This document shows positions 34,070 through 49,300 of a stretch of 64,000 nt of DNA, piece after piece (within the stretch, counting starts at the first letter, position 1; each line of letters begins with the position of its first letter). The notes beneath the pieces are model-generated. The model saw only the letters and a list, made by a program, of their open reading frames with translations, made no database searches and was not told where the DNA came from. This stretch comes from Hippasteria phrygiana. Its lineage: Eukaryota > Echinodermata > Asteroidea > Valvatida > Goniasteridae. Location: NCBI GenBank assembly GCA_037893225.1, contig JAZGUH010000411.1:310001-374000 (forward strand). The letters run 5' to 3'. Both the position numbers and the translations under genes were made by a program.

Positions 34070-37000
34070 TCAAAATTACTGAATTTTGTTGATATTTCAT
34101 GCAATTATGAATGAGTAAAGCAAGTCCATACCCCAGGGAATTTGACATGCATGGAGCAATAAATAGAAGGTAATATGTACACAGATGTTGGCCGGAAAGA
34201 AAATAAACATTACGAGGTTTGAATTTTCTCCACAAGTGTTAACTCTAAGAAGCCGCCGATAATTGCAACGTGTAGCGCCAGATCTAAGCTATCCATACAT
34301 GTCAAAATTACTGTTTTTGGTTTATATTTCATGCAATTTTGAATGAGTAAAGCAAGTCATACCCCAGGGAATTTGACAGGCTTGGAGCAATAAATAGAAG
34401 GTAATATGCACACAGATGTTGGCCGGAAAGAAAATAAACATTGCGAGGTTTGAATTTTCTCCACAAGTTTTAACTCTAGGAAGCCGCCGATGATTGCAAC
34501 ATGTAGCGCCAGATCTAAGCTATCCATACATGTCAAAATTACTGAATTTGGTTGATATTTCATGCAATTATGAATGAGTAAAGCAAGTCCATACCCCAGG
34601 GAATTTGACATGCATGGAGCAATAAATAGACGGTAATATGTACACAGATGTTGGCCGGGAAGAAAATAAACATTGCGAGGTTTGAATTTTCTCCACAAGT
34701 TTTAACTCTAGGAAGCCGCCGATGATTGCAACATGTAGCGCCAGATCTAAGCTATCCATACATGTCAAAATTACTGAATTTGGTTGATATTTCATGCAAT
34801 TATGAATGAGTAAAGCAAGTCCATACCCCAGGGAATTTGACATGCATGGAGCAATAAATAGACGGTAATATGTACACAGATGTTGGCCGGAAAGAAAATA
34901 AACATTGCGAGGTTTGAATTTTCTCCACAAGTGTTAACTCTAGGAAGCCGCCGATAATTGCAACATGTAGCGCCAGATCTAAGCTATCCATACATGTCAA
35001 AATTACTGTATTTGGTTTATATTTCATGCAATTTTGAATGAGTAAAGCAAGTCATACCCTAGGGAATTTGACAGGCATGGAGCAATAAATAGAAGGTAAT
35101 ATGCACACAGATGTTGGCCGGAAAGAAAATAAACATTGCGAGGTTTGAATTTTCTCCACAAGTTTTAACTCTAGGAAGCCGCCGATGATTGCAACATGTA
35201 GCGCCAGATCTAAGCTATCCATACATGTCAAAATTACTGAATTTGGTTGATATTTCATGCAATTATGAATGAGTAAAGCAAGTCCATACCCCAGGGAATT
35301 TGACATGCATGGAGCAATAAATAGACGGTAACATGTACACAGATGTTGGCCGGAAAGAAAATAAACATTGCGAGGTTTGAATTTTCTCCACAAGTTTTAA
35401 CTCTAGGAAGCCGCCGATGATTGCAACATGTAGCGCCAGATCTAAGCTATCCATACATGTCAAAATTACTGAATTTGGTTGATATTTCATGCAATTATGA
35501 ATGAGTAAAGCAAGTCCATACCCCAGGGAATTTGACATGCATGGAGCAATAAATAGACGGTAATATGTACACAGATGTTGGCCGGAAAGAAAATAAACAT
35601 TGCGAGGTTTGAATTTTCTCCACAAGTTTTAACTCTAGGAAGCCGCCGATGATTGCAACATGTAGCGCCAGATCTAAGCTATCCATACATGTCAAAATTA
35701 CTGAATTTTGTTGATATTTCATGCAATTATGAATGAGTAAAGCAAGTCCATACCCCAGGGAATTTGACATGCATGGAGCAATAAATAGAAGGTAATATGT
35801 ACACAGATGTTGGCCGGAAAGAAAATAAACATTACGAGGTTTGAATTTTCTCCACAAGTGTTAACTCTAAGAAGCCGCCGATAATTGCAACGTGTAGCGC
35901 CAGATCTAAGCTATCCATACATGTCAAAATTACTGTTTTTGGTTTATATTTCATGCAATTTTGAATGAGTAAAGCAAGTCATACCCCAGGGAATTTGACA
36001 GGCTTGGAGCAATAAATAGAAGGTAATATGCACACAGATGTTGGCCGGAAAGAAAATAAACATTGCGAGGTTTGAATTTTCTCCACAAGTTTTAACTCTA
36101 GGAAGCCGCCGATGATTGCAACATGTAGCGCCAGATCTAAGCTATCCATACATGTCAAAATTACTGAATTTGGTTGATATTTCATGCAATTATGAATGAG
36201 TAAAGCAAGTCCATACCCCAGGGAATTTGACATGCATGGAGCAATAAATAGACGGTAACATGTACACAGATGTTGGCCGGAAAGAAAATAAACATTGCGA
36301 GGTTTGAATTTTCTCCACAAGTTTTAACTCTAGGAAGCCGCCGATGATTGCAACATGTAGCGCCAGATCTAAGCTATCCATACATGTCAAAATTACTGAA
36401 TTTGGTTGATATTTCATGCAATTATGAATGAGTAAAGCAAGTCCATACCCCAGGGAATTTGACATGCATGGAGCAATAAATAGACGGTAATATGTACACA
36501 GATGTTGGCCGGAAAGAAAATAAACATTGCGAGGTTTGAATTTTCTCCACAAGTGTTAACTCTAAGAAGCCGCCGATAATTGCAACATGTAGCGCCAGAT
36601 CTAAGCTATCCATACATGTCAAAATTACTGAATTTGGTTTATATTTTATGCAATTTTGAATGAGTAAAGCAAGTCATACCCTAGGGAATTTGACAGGCAT
36701 GGAGCAATAAATAGAAGGTAATATGCACACAGATGTTGGCCGGAAAGAAAATAAACATTGCGAGGTTTGAATTTTCTCCACAAGTGTTAACTCTAAGAAG
36801 CCGCCGATAATTGCAACATGTAGCGCCAGATCTAAGCTATCCATACATGTCAAAATTACTGAATTTGGTTTATATTTCATGCAATTATGAATGAGTAAAG
36901 CAAGTCCATACCCCAGGGAATTTGACAGGCATGGAGCAATAAATTAAAGGTAATCTGCACACAGATGGTGGCCGGGAAGAAAATAAACATTGCGAGGTTT

Positions 37001-37313
37001 GAATTTTCTCCACAAGTGTTAACTCTAAGAAGCCGCCGATAATTGCAACATGTAGCGCCAGATCTAAGCTATCCATACATGTCAAAATTACTGAATTTGA
37101 TTTATATTTCATGCAATTATGAATGAGTAAAGCAAGTCCATACCCCAGGGAATTTGACATGCATGGAGCAATAAATAGACGGTAACATGTACACAGATGT
37201 TGGCCGGAAAGAAAATAAACATTGCGAGGTTTGAATTTTCTCCACAAGTGTTAACTCTAGGAAGCCGCCGATGATTGCAACATGTAGCGCCAGATCTAAG
37301 CTATCCATACATG
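34070..37313. repeat. 3,244-bp unit, second copy
   Basis: This matches 30,826-34,069 monomer for monomer until the last monomer (37082), whose second half reads 'gtgttaac' rather than 'ttttaac'. After this copy the array continues with an F monomer at 37314 and completes an eleven-monomer unit, whereas the first copy is followed directly by the start of the second. Confidence 0.85.
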
Positions 37314-40300
37314 TCAAAATGACTGAATTTTGTTGATATTTCATGCAATTATGAATGAGTAAAGCAAGTCCATACCCCAGGGAATTTGACATGCATGGAG
37401 CAATAAATAGACGGTAACATGTACACAGATGTTGGCCGGAAAGAAAATAAACATTGCGAGGTTTGCATTTTCTCCACAAGTTTTAACTCTAGGAATCCGC
37501 CGATGATTGCAACATGTAGCGCCAGATCTAAGCTATCCATACATGTCAAAATTACTGTATTTGGTTTATATTTCATGCAATTATGAATGAGTAAAGCAAG
37601 TCATACCCAAGGGAATTTGACAGGCATGGAGCAATAAATAGAAGGTAATATGCACACAGATGTTGGCCGGAAAGAAAATAAACATTGCGAGGTTTGAATT
37701 TTCTCCACAAGTTTTAACTCTAGGAAGCCGCCGATGATTGCAACATGTAGCGCCAGATCTAAGCTATCCATACATGTCAAAATTACTGAATTTGGTTGAT
37801 ATTTCATGCAATTATGAATGAGTAAAGCAAGTCCATACCCCAGGGAATTTGACATGCATGGAGCAATAAATAGACGGTAACATGTACACAGATGTTGGCC
37901 GGAAAGAAAATAAACATTGCGAGGTTTGAATTTTCTCCACAAGTTTTAACTCTAGGAAGCCGCCGATGATTGCAACATGTAGCGCCAGATCTAAGCTATC
38001 CATACATGTCAAAATTACTGAATTTGGTTGATATTTCATGCAATTATGAATGAGTAAAGCAAGTCCATACCCCAGGGAATTTGACATGCATGGAGCAATA
38101 AATAGACGGTAATATGTACACAGATGTTGGCCGGAAAGAAAATAAACATTGCGAGGTTTGAATTTTCTCCACAAGTTTTAACTCTAGGAAGCCGCCGATG
38201 ATTGCAACATGTAGCGCCAGATCTAAGCTATCCATACATGTCAAAATTACTGAATTTTGTTGATATTTCATGCAATTATGAATGAGTAAAGCAAGTCCAT
38301 ACCCCAGGGAATTTGACATGCATGGAGCAATAAATAGAAGGTAATATGTACACAGATGTTGGCCGGAAAGAAAATAAACATTACGAGGTTTGAATTTTCT
38401 CCACAAGTGTTAACTCTAAGAAGCCGCCGATAATTGCAACGTGTAGCGCCAGATCTAAGCTATCCATACATGTCAAAATTACTGTTTTTGGTTTATATTT
38501 CATGCAATTTTGAATGAGTAAAGCAAGTCATACCCCAGGGAATTTGACAGGCTTGGAGCAATAAATAGAAGGTAATATGCACACAGATGTTGGCCGGAAA
38601 GAAAATAAACATTGCGAGGTTTGAATTTTCTCCACAAGTTTTAACTCTAGGAAGCCGCCGATGATTGCAACATGTAGCGCCAGATCTAAGCTATCCATAC
38701 ATGTCAAAATTACTGAATTTGGTTGATATTTCATGCAATTATGAATGAGTAAAGCAAGTCCATACCCCAGGGAATTTGACATGCATGGAGCAATAAATAG
38801 ACGGTAACATGTACACAGATGTTGGCCGGAAAGAAAATAAACATTGCGAGGTTTGAATTTTCTCCACAAGTTTTAACTCTAGGAAGCCGCCGATGATTGC
38901 AACATGTAGCGCCAGATCTAAGCTATCCATACATGTCAAAATTACTGAATTTGGTTGATATTTCATGCAATTATGAATGAGTAAAGCAAGTCCATACCCC
39001 AGGGAATTTGACATGCATGGAGCAATAAATAGACGGTAATATGTACACAGATGTTGGCCGGAAAGAAAATAAACATTGCGAGGTTTGAATTTTCTCCACA
39101 AGTGTTAACTCTAAGAAGCCGCCGATAATTGCAACATGTAGCGCCAGATCTAAGCTATCCATACATGTCAAAATTACTGAATTTGGTTTATATTTTATGC
39201 AATTTTGAATGAGTAAAGCAAGTCATACCCTAGGGAATTTGACAGGCATGGAGCAATAAATAGAAGGTAATATGCACACAGATGTTGGCCGGAAAGAAAA
39301 TAAACATTGCGAGGTTTGAATTTTCTCCACAAGTTTTAACTCTAAGAAGCCGCCGATAATTGCAACATGTAGCGCCAGATCTAAGCTATCCATACATGTC
39401 AAAATTACTGAATTTGGTTGATATTTCATGCAATTATGAATGAGTAAAGCAAGTCCATACCCCAGGGAATTTGACAGGCATGGAGCAATAAATTAAAGGT
39501 AATCTGCACACAGATGGTGGCCGGGAAGAAAATAAACATTGCGAGGTTTGAATTTTCTCCACAAGTGTTAACTCTAAGAAGCCGCCGATAATTGCAACAT
39601 GTAGCGCCAGATCTAAGCTATCCATACATGTCAAAATTACTGAATTTGGTTTATATTTCATGCAATTATGAATGAGTAAAGCAAGTCCATACCCCAGGGA
39701 ATTTGACATGCATGGAGCAATAAATAGACGGTAACATGTACACAGATGTTGGCCGGAAAGAAAATAAACATTGCGAGGTTTGAATTTTCTCCACAAGTGT
39801 TAACTCTAGGAAGCCGCCGATGATTGCAACATGTAGCGCCAGATCTAAGCTATCCATACATGTCAAAATGACTGAATTTTGTTGATATTTCATGCAATTA
39901 TGAATGAGTAAAGCAAGTCCATACCCCAGGGAATTTGACATGCATGGAGCAATAAATAGACGGTAACATGTACACAGATGTTGGCCGGAAAGAAAATAAA
40001 CATTGCGAGGTTTGCATTTTCTCCACAAGTTTTAACTCTAGGAATCCGCCGATGATTGCAACATGTAGCGCCAGATCTAAGCTATCCATACATGTCAAAA
40101 TTACTGTATTTGGTTTATATTTCATGCAATTATGAATGAGTAAAGCAAGTCATACCCAAGGGAATTTGACAGGCATGGAGCAATAAATAGAAGGTAATAT
40201 GCACACAGATGTTGGCCGGAAAGAAAATAAACATTGCGAGGTTTGAATTTTCTCCACAAGTTTTAACTCTAGGAAGCCGCCGATGATTGCAACATGTAGC

Positions 40301-43300
40301 GCCAGATCTAAGCTATCCATACATGTCAAAATTACTGAATTTGGTTGATATTTCATGCAATTATGAATGAGTAAAGCAAGTCCATACCCCAGGGAATTTG
40401 ACATGCATGGAGCAATAAATAGACGGTAACATGTACACAGATGTTGGCCGGAAAGAAAATAAACATTGCGAGGTTTGAATTTTCTCCACAAGTTTTAACT
40501 CTAGGAAGCCGCCGATGATTGCAACATGTAGCGCCAGATCTAAGCTATCCATACATGTCAAAATTACTGAATTTGGTTGATATTTCATGCAATTATGAAT
40601 GAGTAAAGCAAGTCCATACCCCAGGGAATTTGACATGCATGGAGCAATAAATAGACGGTAATATGTACACAGATGTTGGCCGGAAAGAAAATAAACATTA
40701 CGAGGTTTGAATTTTCTCCACAAGTGTTAACTCTAAGAAGCCGCCGATAATTGCAACATGTAGCGCCAGATCTAAGCTATCCATACATGTCAAAATTACT
40801 GTATTTGGTTTATATTTCATGCAATTTTGAATGAGTAAAGCAAGTCATACCCCAGGGAATTTGACAGGCTTGGAGCAATAAATAGAAGGTAATATGCACA
40901 CAGATGTTGGCCGGAAAGAAAATAAACATTGCGAGGTTTGAATTTTCTCCACAAGTTTTAACTCTAGGAAGCCGCCGATGATTGCAACATGTAGCGCCAG
41001 ATCTAAGCTATCCATACATGTCAAAATTACTGAATTTGGTTGATATTTCATGCAATTATGAATGAGTAAAGCAAGTCCATACCCCAGGGAATTTGACATG
41101 CATGGAGCAATAAATAGACGGTAACATGTACACAGATGTTGGCCGGAAAGAAAATAAACATTGCGAGGTTTGAATTTTCTCCACAAGTTTTAACTCTAGG
41201 AAGCCGCCGATGATTGCAACATGTAGCGCCAGATCTAAGCTATCCATACATGTCAAAATTACTGAATTTGGTTGATATTTCATGCAATTATGAATGAGTA
41301 AAGCAAGTCCATACCCCAGGGAATTTGACATGCATGGAGCAATAAATAGACGGTAATATGTACACAGATGTTGGCCGGAAAGAAAATAAACATTGCGAGG
41401 TTTGAATTTTCTCCACAAGTGTTAACTCTAAGAAGCCGCCGATAATTGCAACATGTAGCGCCAGATCTAAGCTATCCATACATGTCAAAATTACTGAATT
41501 TGGTTTATATTTTATGCAATTTTGAATGAGTAAAGCAAGTCATACCCAAGGGAATTTGACAGGCATGGAGCAATAAATAGAAGGTAATATGCACACAGAT
41601 GTTGGCCGGAAAGAAAATAAACATTGCGAGGTTTGAATTTTCTCCACAAGTTTTAACTCTAAGAAGCCGCCGATAATTGCAACATGTAGCGCCAGATCTA
41701 AGCTATCCATACATGTCAAAATTACTGAATTTGGTTGATATTTCATGCAATTATGAATGAGTAAAGCAAGTCCATACCCCAGGGAATTTGACAGGCATGG
41801 AGCAATAGATTAAAGGTAATCTGCACACAGATGGTGGCCGGGAAGAAAATAAACATTGCGAGGTTTGAATTTTCTCCACAAGTTTTAACTCTAGGAAGCC
41901 GCCGATGATTGCAACATGTAGCGCCAGATCTAAGCTATCCATACATGTCAAAATTACTGAATTTGGTTGATATTTCATGCAATTATGAATGAGTAAAGCA
42001 AGTCCATACCCCAGGGAATTTGACATGCATGGAGCAATAAATAGACGGTAACATGTACACAGATGTTGGCCGGAAAGAAAATAAACATTGCGAGGTTTGA
42101 ATTTTCTCCACAAGTTTTAACTCTAGGAAGCCGCCGATGATTGCAACATGTAGCGCCAGATCTAAGCTATCCATACATGTCAAAATTACTGAATTTGGTT
42201 GATATTTCATGCAATTATGAATGAGTAAAGCAAGTCCATACCCCAGGGAATTTGACATGCATGGAGCAATAAATAGACGGTAACATGTACACAGATGTTG
42301 GCCGGAAAGAAAATAAACATTGCGAGGTTTGAATTTTCTCCACAAGTGTTAACTCTAGGAAGCCGCCGATGATTGCAACATGTAGCGCCAGATCTAAGCT
42401 ATCCATACATGTCAAAATTACTGAATTTGGTTGATATTTCATGCAATTATGAATGAGTAAAGCAAGTCCATACCCCAGGGAATTTGACATGCATGGAGCA
42501 ATAAATAGACGGTAATATGTACACAGATGTTGGCCGGGAAGAAAATAAACATTGCGAGGTTTGAATTTTCTCCACAAGTGTTAACTCTAGGAAGCCGCCG
42601 ATGATTGCAACATGTAGTGCCAGATCTAAGCTATCCATACATGTCAAAATTACTGAATTTTGTTGATATTTCATGCAATTATGAATGAGTAAAGCAAGTC
42701 CATACCCCAGGGAATTTGACATGCATGGAGCAATAAATAGACGGTAATATGTACACAGATGTTGGCCGGAAAGAAAATAAACATTGCGAGGTTTGAATTT
42801 TCTCCACAAGTGTTAACTCTAAGAAGCCGCCGATAATTGCAACATGTAGCGCCAGATCTAAGCTATCCATACATGTCAAAATTACTGTATTTGGTTTATA
42901 TTTCATGCAATTTTGAATGAGTAAAGCAAGTCATACCCTAGGGAATTTGACAGGCATGGAGCAATAAATAGAAGGTAATATGCACACAGATGTTGGCCGG
43001 AAAGAAAATAAACATTGCGAGGTTTGAATTTTCTCCACAAGTTTTAACTCTAGGAAGCCGCCGATGATTGCAACATGTAGCGCCAGATCTAAGCTATCCA
43101 TACATGTCAAAATTACTGAATTTGGTTGATATTTCATGCAATTATGAATGAGTAAAGCAAGTCCATACCCCAGGGAATTTGACATGCATGGAGCAATAAA
43201 TAGACGGTAACATGTACACAGATGTTGGCCGGAAAGAAAATAAACATTGCGAGGTTTGAATTTTCTCCACAAGTTTTAACTCTAGGAAGCCGCCGATGAT

Positions 43301-46300
43301 TGCAACATGTAGCGCCAGATCTAAGCTATCCATACATGTCAAAATTACTGAATTTGGTTGATATTTCATGCAATTATGAATGAGTAAAGCAAGTCCATAC
43401 CCCAGGGAATTTGACATGCATGGAGCAATAAATAGACGGTAATATGTACACAGATGTTGGCCGGAAAGAAAATAAACATTGCGAGGTTTGAATTTTCTCC
43501 ACAAGTGTTAACTCTAGGAAGCCGCCGATAATTGCAACATGTAGCGCCAGATCTAAGCTATCCATACATGTCAAAATTACTGTATTTGGTTTATATTTCA
43601 TGCAATTTTGAATGAGTAAAGCAAGTCATACCCTAGGGAATTTGACAGGCATGGAGCAATAAATAGAAGGTAATATGCACACAGATGTTGGCCGGAAAGA
43701 AAATAAACATTGCGAGGTTTGAATTTTCTCCACAAGTTTTAACTCTAGGAAGCCGCCGATGATTGCAACATGTAGCGCCAGATCTAAGCTATCCATACAT
43801 GTCAAAATTACTGAATTTGGTTGATATTTCATGCAATTATGAATGAGTAAAGCAAGTCCATACCCCAGGGAATTTGACATGCATGGAGCAATAAATAGAC
43901 GGTAACATGTACACAGATGTTGGCCGGAAAGAAAATAAACATTGCGAGGTTTGAATTTTCTCCACAAGTTTTAACTCTAGGAAGCCGCCGATGATTGCAA
44001 CATGTAGCGCCAGATCTAAGCTATCCATACATGTCAAAATTACTGAATTTGGTTGATATTTCATGCAATTATGAATGAGTAAAGCAAGTCCATACCCCAG
44101 GGAATTTGACATGCATGGAGCAATAAATAGACGGTAATATGTACACAGATGTTGGCCGGAAAGAAAATAAACATTGCGAGGTTTGAATTTTCTCCACAAG
44201 TTTTAACTCTAGGAAGCCGCCGATGATTGCAACATGTAGCGCCAGATCTAAGCTATCCATACATGTCAAAATTACTGAATTTTGTTGATATTTCATGCAA
44301 TTATGAATGAGTAAAGCAAGTCCATACCCCAGGGAATTTGACATGCATGGAGCAATAAATAGAAGGTAATATGTACACAGATGTTGGCCGGAAAGAAAAT
44401 AAACATTACGAGGTTTGAATTTTCTCCACAAGTGTTAACTCTAAGAAGCCGCCGATAATTGCAACGTGTAGCGCCAGATCTAAGCTATCCATACATGTCA
44501 AAATTACTGTTTTTGGTTTATATTTCATGCAATTTTGAATGAGTAAAGCAAGTCATACCCCAGGGAATTTGACAGGCTTGGAGCAATAAATAGAAGGTAA
44601 TATGCACACAGATGTTGGCCGGAAAGAAAATAAACATTGCGAGGTTTGAATTTTCTCCACAAGTTTTAACTCTAGGAAGCCGCCGATGATTGCAACATGT
44701 AGCGCCAGATCTAAGCTATCCATACATGTCAAAATTACTGAATTTGGTTGATATTTCATGCAATTATGAATGAGTAAAGCAAGTCCATACCCCAGGGAAT
44801 TTGACATGCATGGAGCAATAAATAGACGGTAATATGTACACAGATGTTGGCCGGGAAGAAAATAAACATTGCGAGGTTTGAATTTTCTCCACAAGTGTTA
44901 ACTCTAGGAAGCCGCCGATGATTGCAACATGTAGTGCCAGATCTAAGCTATCCATACATGTCAAAATTACTGAATTTTGTTGATATTTCATGCAATTATG
45001 AATGAGTAAAGCAAGTCCATACCCCAGGGAATTTGACATGCATGGAGCAATAAATATACGGTAATATGTACACAGATGTTGGCCGGAAAGAAAATAAACA
45101 TTGCGAGGTTTGAATTTTCTCCACAAGTGTTAACTCTAAGAAGCCGCCGATAATTGCAACATGTAGCGCCAGATCTAAGCTATCCATACATGTCAAAATT
45201 ACTGTATTTGGTTTATATTTCATGCAATTTTGAATGAGTAAAGCAAGTCATACCCTAGGGAATTTGACAGGCATGGAGCAATAAATAGAAGGTAATATGC
45301 ACACAGATGTTGGCCGGAAAGAAAATAAACATTGCGAGGTTTGCATTTTCTCCACAAGTTTTAACTCTAGGAAGCCGCCGATGATTGCAACATGTAGCGC
45401 CAGATCTAAGCTATCCATACATGTCAAAATTACTGAATTTGGTTGATATTTCATGCAATTATGAATGAGTAAAGCAAGTCCATACCCCAGGGAATTTGAC
45501 ATGCATGGAGCAATAAATAGACGGTAACATGTACACAGATGTTGGCCGGAAAGAAAATAAACATTGCGAGGTTTGAATTTTCTCCACAAGTTTTAACTCT
45601 AGGAAGCCGCCGATGATTGCAACATGTAGCGCCAGATCTAAGCTATCCATACATGTCAAAATTACTGAATTTGGTTGATATTTCATGCAATTATGAATGA
45701 GTAAAGCAAGTCCATACCCCAGGGAATTTGACATGCATGGAGCAATAAATAGACGGTAATATGTACACAGATGTTGGCCGGAAAGAAAATAAACATTGCG
45801 AGGTTTGAATTTTCTCCACAAGTGTTAACTCTAGGAAGCCGCCGATAATTGCAACATGTAGCGCCAGATCTAAGCTATCCATACATGTCAAAATTACTGT
45901 ATTTGGTTTATATTTCATGCAATTTTGAATGAGTAAAGCAAGTCATACCCTAGGGAATTTGACAGGCATGGAGCAATAAATAGAAGGTAATATGCACACA
46001 GATGTTGGCCGGAAAGAAAATAAACATTGCGAGGTTTGAATTTTCTCCACAAGTTTTAACTCTAGGAAGCCGCCGATGATTGCAACATGTAGCGCCAGAT
46101 CTAAGCTATCCATACATGTCAAAATTACTGAATTTGGTTGATATTTCATGCAATTATGAATGAGTAAAGCAAGTCCATACCCCAGGGAATTTGACATGCA
46201 TGGAGCAATAAATAGACGGTAACATGTACACAGATGTTGGCCGGAAAGAAAATAAACATTGCGAGGTTTGAATTTTCTCCACAAGTTTTAACTCTAGGAA

Positions 46301-49300
46301 GCCGCCGATGATTGCAACATGTAGCGCCAGATCTAAGCTATCCATACATGTCAAAATTACTGAATTTGGTTGATATTTCATGCAATTATGAATGAGTAAA
46401 GCAAGTCCATACCCCAGGGAATTTGACATGCATGGAGCAATAAATAGACGGTAATATGTACACAGATGTTGGCCGGAAAGAAAATAAACATTGCGAGGTT
46501 TGAATTTTCTCCACAAGTTTTAACTCTAGGAAGCCGCCGATGATTGCAACATGTAGCGCCAGATCTAAGCTATCCATACATGTCAAAATTACTGAATTTT
46601 GTTGATATTTCATGCAATTATGAATGAGTAAAGCAAGTCCATACCCCAGGGAATTTGACATGCATGGAGCAATAAATAGAAGGTAATATGTACACAGATG
46701 TTGGCCGGAAAGAAAATAAACATAACGAGGTTTGAATTTTCTCCACAAGTGTTAACTCTAAGAAGCCGCCGATAATTGCAACGTGTAGCGCCAGATCTAA
46801 GCTATCCATACATGTCAAAATTACTGTTTTTGGTTTATATTTCATGCAATTTTGAATGAGTAAAGCAAGTCATACCCCAGGGAATTTGACAGGCTTGGAG
46901 CAATAAATAGAAGGTAATATGCACACAGATGTTGGCCGGAAAGAAAATAAACATTGCGAGGTTTGAATTTTCTCCACAAGTTTTAACTCTAGGAAGCCGC
47001 CGATGATTGCAACATGTAGCGCCAGATCTAAGCTATCCATACATGTCAAAATTACTGAATTTGGTTGATATTTCATGCAATTATGAATGAGTAAAGCAAG
47101 TCCATACCCCAGGGAATTTGACATGCATGGAGCAATAAATAGACGGTAACATGTACACAGATGTTGGCCGGAAAGAAAATAAACATTGCGAGGTTTGAAT
47201 TTTCTCCACAAGTTTTAACTCTAGGAAGCCGCCGATGATTGCAACATGTAGCGCCAGATCTAAGCTATCCATACATGTCAAAATTACTGAATTTGGTTGA
47301 TATTTCATGCAATTATGAATGAGTAAAGCAAGTCCATACCCCAGGGAATTTGACATGCATGGAGCAATAAATAGACGGTAATATGTACACAGATGTTGGC
47401 CGGAAAGAAAATAAACATTGCGAGGTTTGAATTTTCTCCACAAGTGTTAACTCTAAGAAGCCGCCGATAATTGCAACATGTAGCGCCAGATCTAAGCTAT
47501 CCATACATGTCAAAATTACTGAATTTGGTTTATATTTTATGCAATTTTGAATGAGTAAAGCAAGTCATACCCTAGGGAATTTGACAGGCATGGAGCAATA
47601 AATAGAAGGTAATATGCACACAGATGTTGGCCGGAAAGAAAATAAACATTGCGAGGTTTGAATTTTCTCCACAAGTTTTAACTCTAAGAAGCCGCCGATA
47701 ATTGCAACATGTAGCGCCAGATCTAAGCTATCCATACATGTCAAAATTACTGAATTTGGTTGATATTTCATGCAATTATGAATGAGTAAAGCAAGTCCAT
47801 ACCCCAGGGAATTTGACAGGCATGGAGCAATAAATTAAAGGTAATCTGCACACAGATGGTGGCCGGGAAGAAAATAAACATTGCGAGGTTTGAATTTTCT
47901 CCACAAGTGTTAACTCTAAGAAGCCGCCGATAATTGCAACATGTAGCGCCAGATCTAAGCTATCCATACATGTCAAAATTACTGAATTTGGTTTATATTT
48001 CATGCAATTATGAATGAGTAAAGCAAGTCCATACCCCAGGGAATTTGACATGCATGGAGCAATACATAGACGGTAACATGTACACAGATGTTGGCCGGAA
48101 AGAAAATAAACATTGCGAGGTTTGAATTTTCTCCACAAGTGTTAACTCTAGGAAGCCGCCGATGATTGCAACATGTAGCGCCAGATCTAAGCTATCCATA
48201 CATGTCAAAATGACTGAATTTTGTTGATATTTCATGCAATTATGAATGAGTAAAGCAAGTCCATACCCCAGGGAATTTGACATGCATGGAGCAATAAATA
48301 GACGGTAACATGTACACAGATGTTGGCCGGAAAGAAAATAAACATTGCGAGGTTTGCATTTTCTCCACAAGTTTTAACTCTAGGAATCCGCCGATGATTG
48401 CAACATGTAGCGCCAGATCTAAGCTATCCATACATGTCAAAATTACTGTATTTGGTTTATATTTCATGCAATTATGAATGAGTAAAGCAAGTCATACCCA
48501 AGGGAATTTGACAGGCATGGAGCAATAAATAGAAGGTAATATGCACACAGATGTTGGCCGGAAAGAAAATAAACATTGCGAGGTTTGAATTTTCTCCACA
48601 AGTTTTAACTCTAGGAAGCCGCCGATGATTGCAACATGTAGCGCCAGATCTAAGCTATCCATACATGTCAAAATTACTGTATTTGGTTGATATTTCATGC
48701 AATTATGAATGAGTAAAGCAAGTCCATACCCCAGGGAATTTGACATGCATGGAGCAATAAATAGACGGTAACATGTACACAGATGTTGGCCGGAAAGAAA
48801 ATAAACATTGCGAGGTTTGAATTTTCTCCACAAGTTTTAACTCTAGGAAGCCGCCGATGATTGCAACATGTAGCGCCAGATCTAAGCTATCCATACATGT
48901 CAAAATTACTGAATTTGGTTGATATTTCATGCAATTATGAATGAGTAAAGCAAGTCCATACCCCAGGGAATTTGACATGCATGGAGCAATAAATAGACGG
49001 TAATATGTACACAGATGTTGGCCGGAAAGAAAATAAACATTACGAGGTTTGAATTTTCTCCACAAGTGTTAACTCTAAGAAGCCGCCGATAATTGCAACA
49101 TGTAGCGCCAGATCTAAGCTATCCATACATGTCAAAATTACTGTATTTGGTTTATATTTCATGCAATTTTGAATGAGTAAAGCAAGTCATACCCCAGGGA
49201 ATTTGACAGGCTTGGAGCAATAAATAGAAGGTAATATGCACACAGATGTTGGCCGGAAAGAAAATAAACATTGCGAGGTTTGAATTTTCTCCACAAGTTT

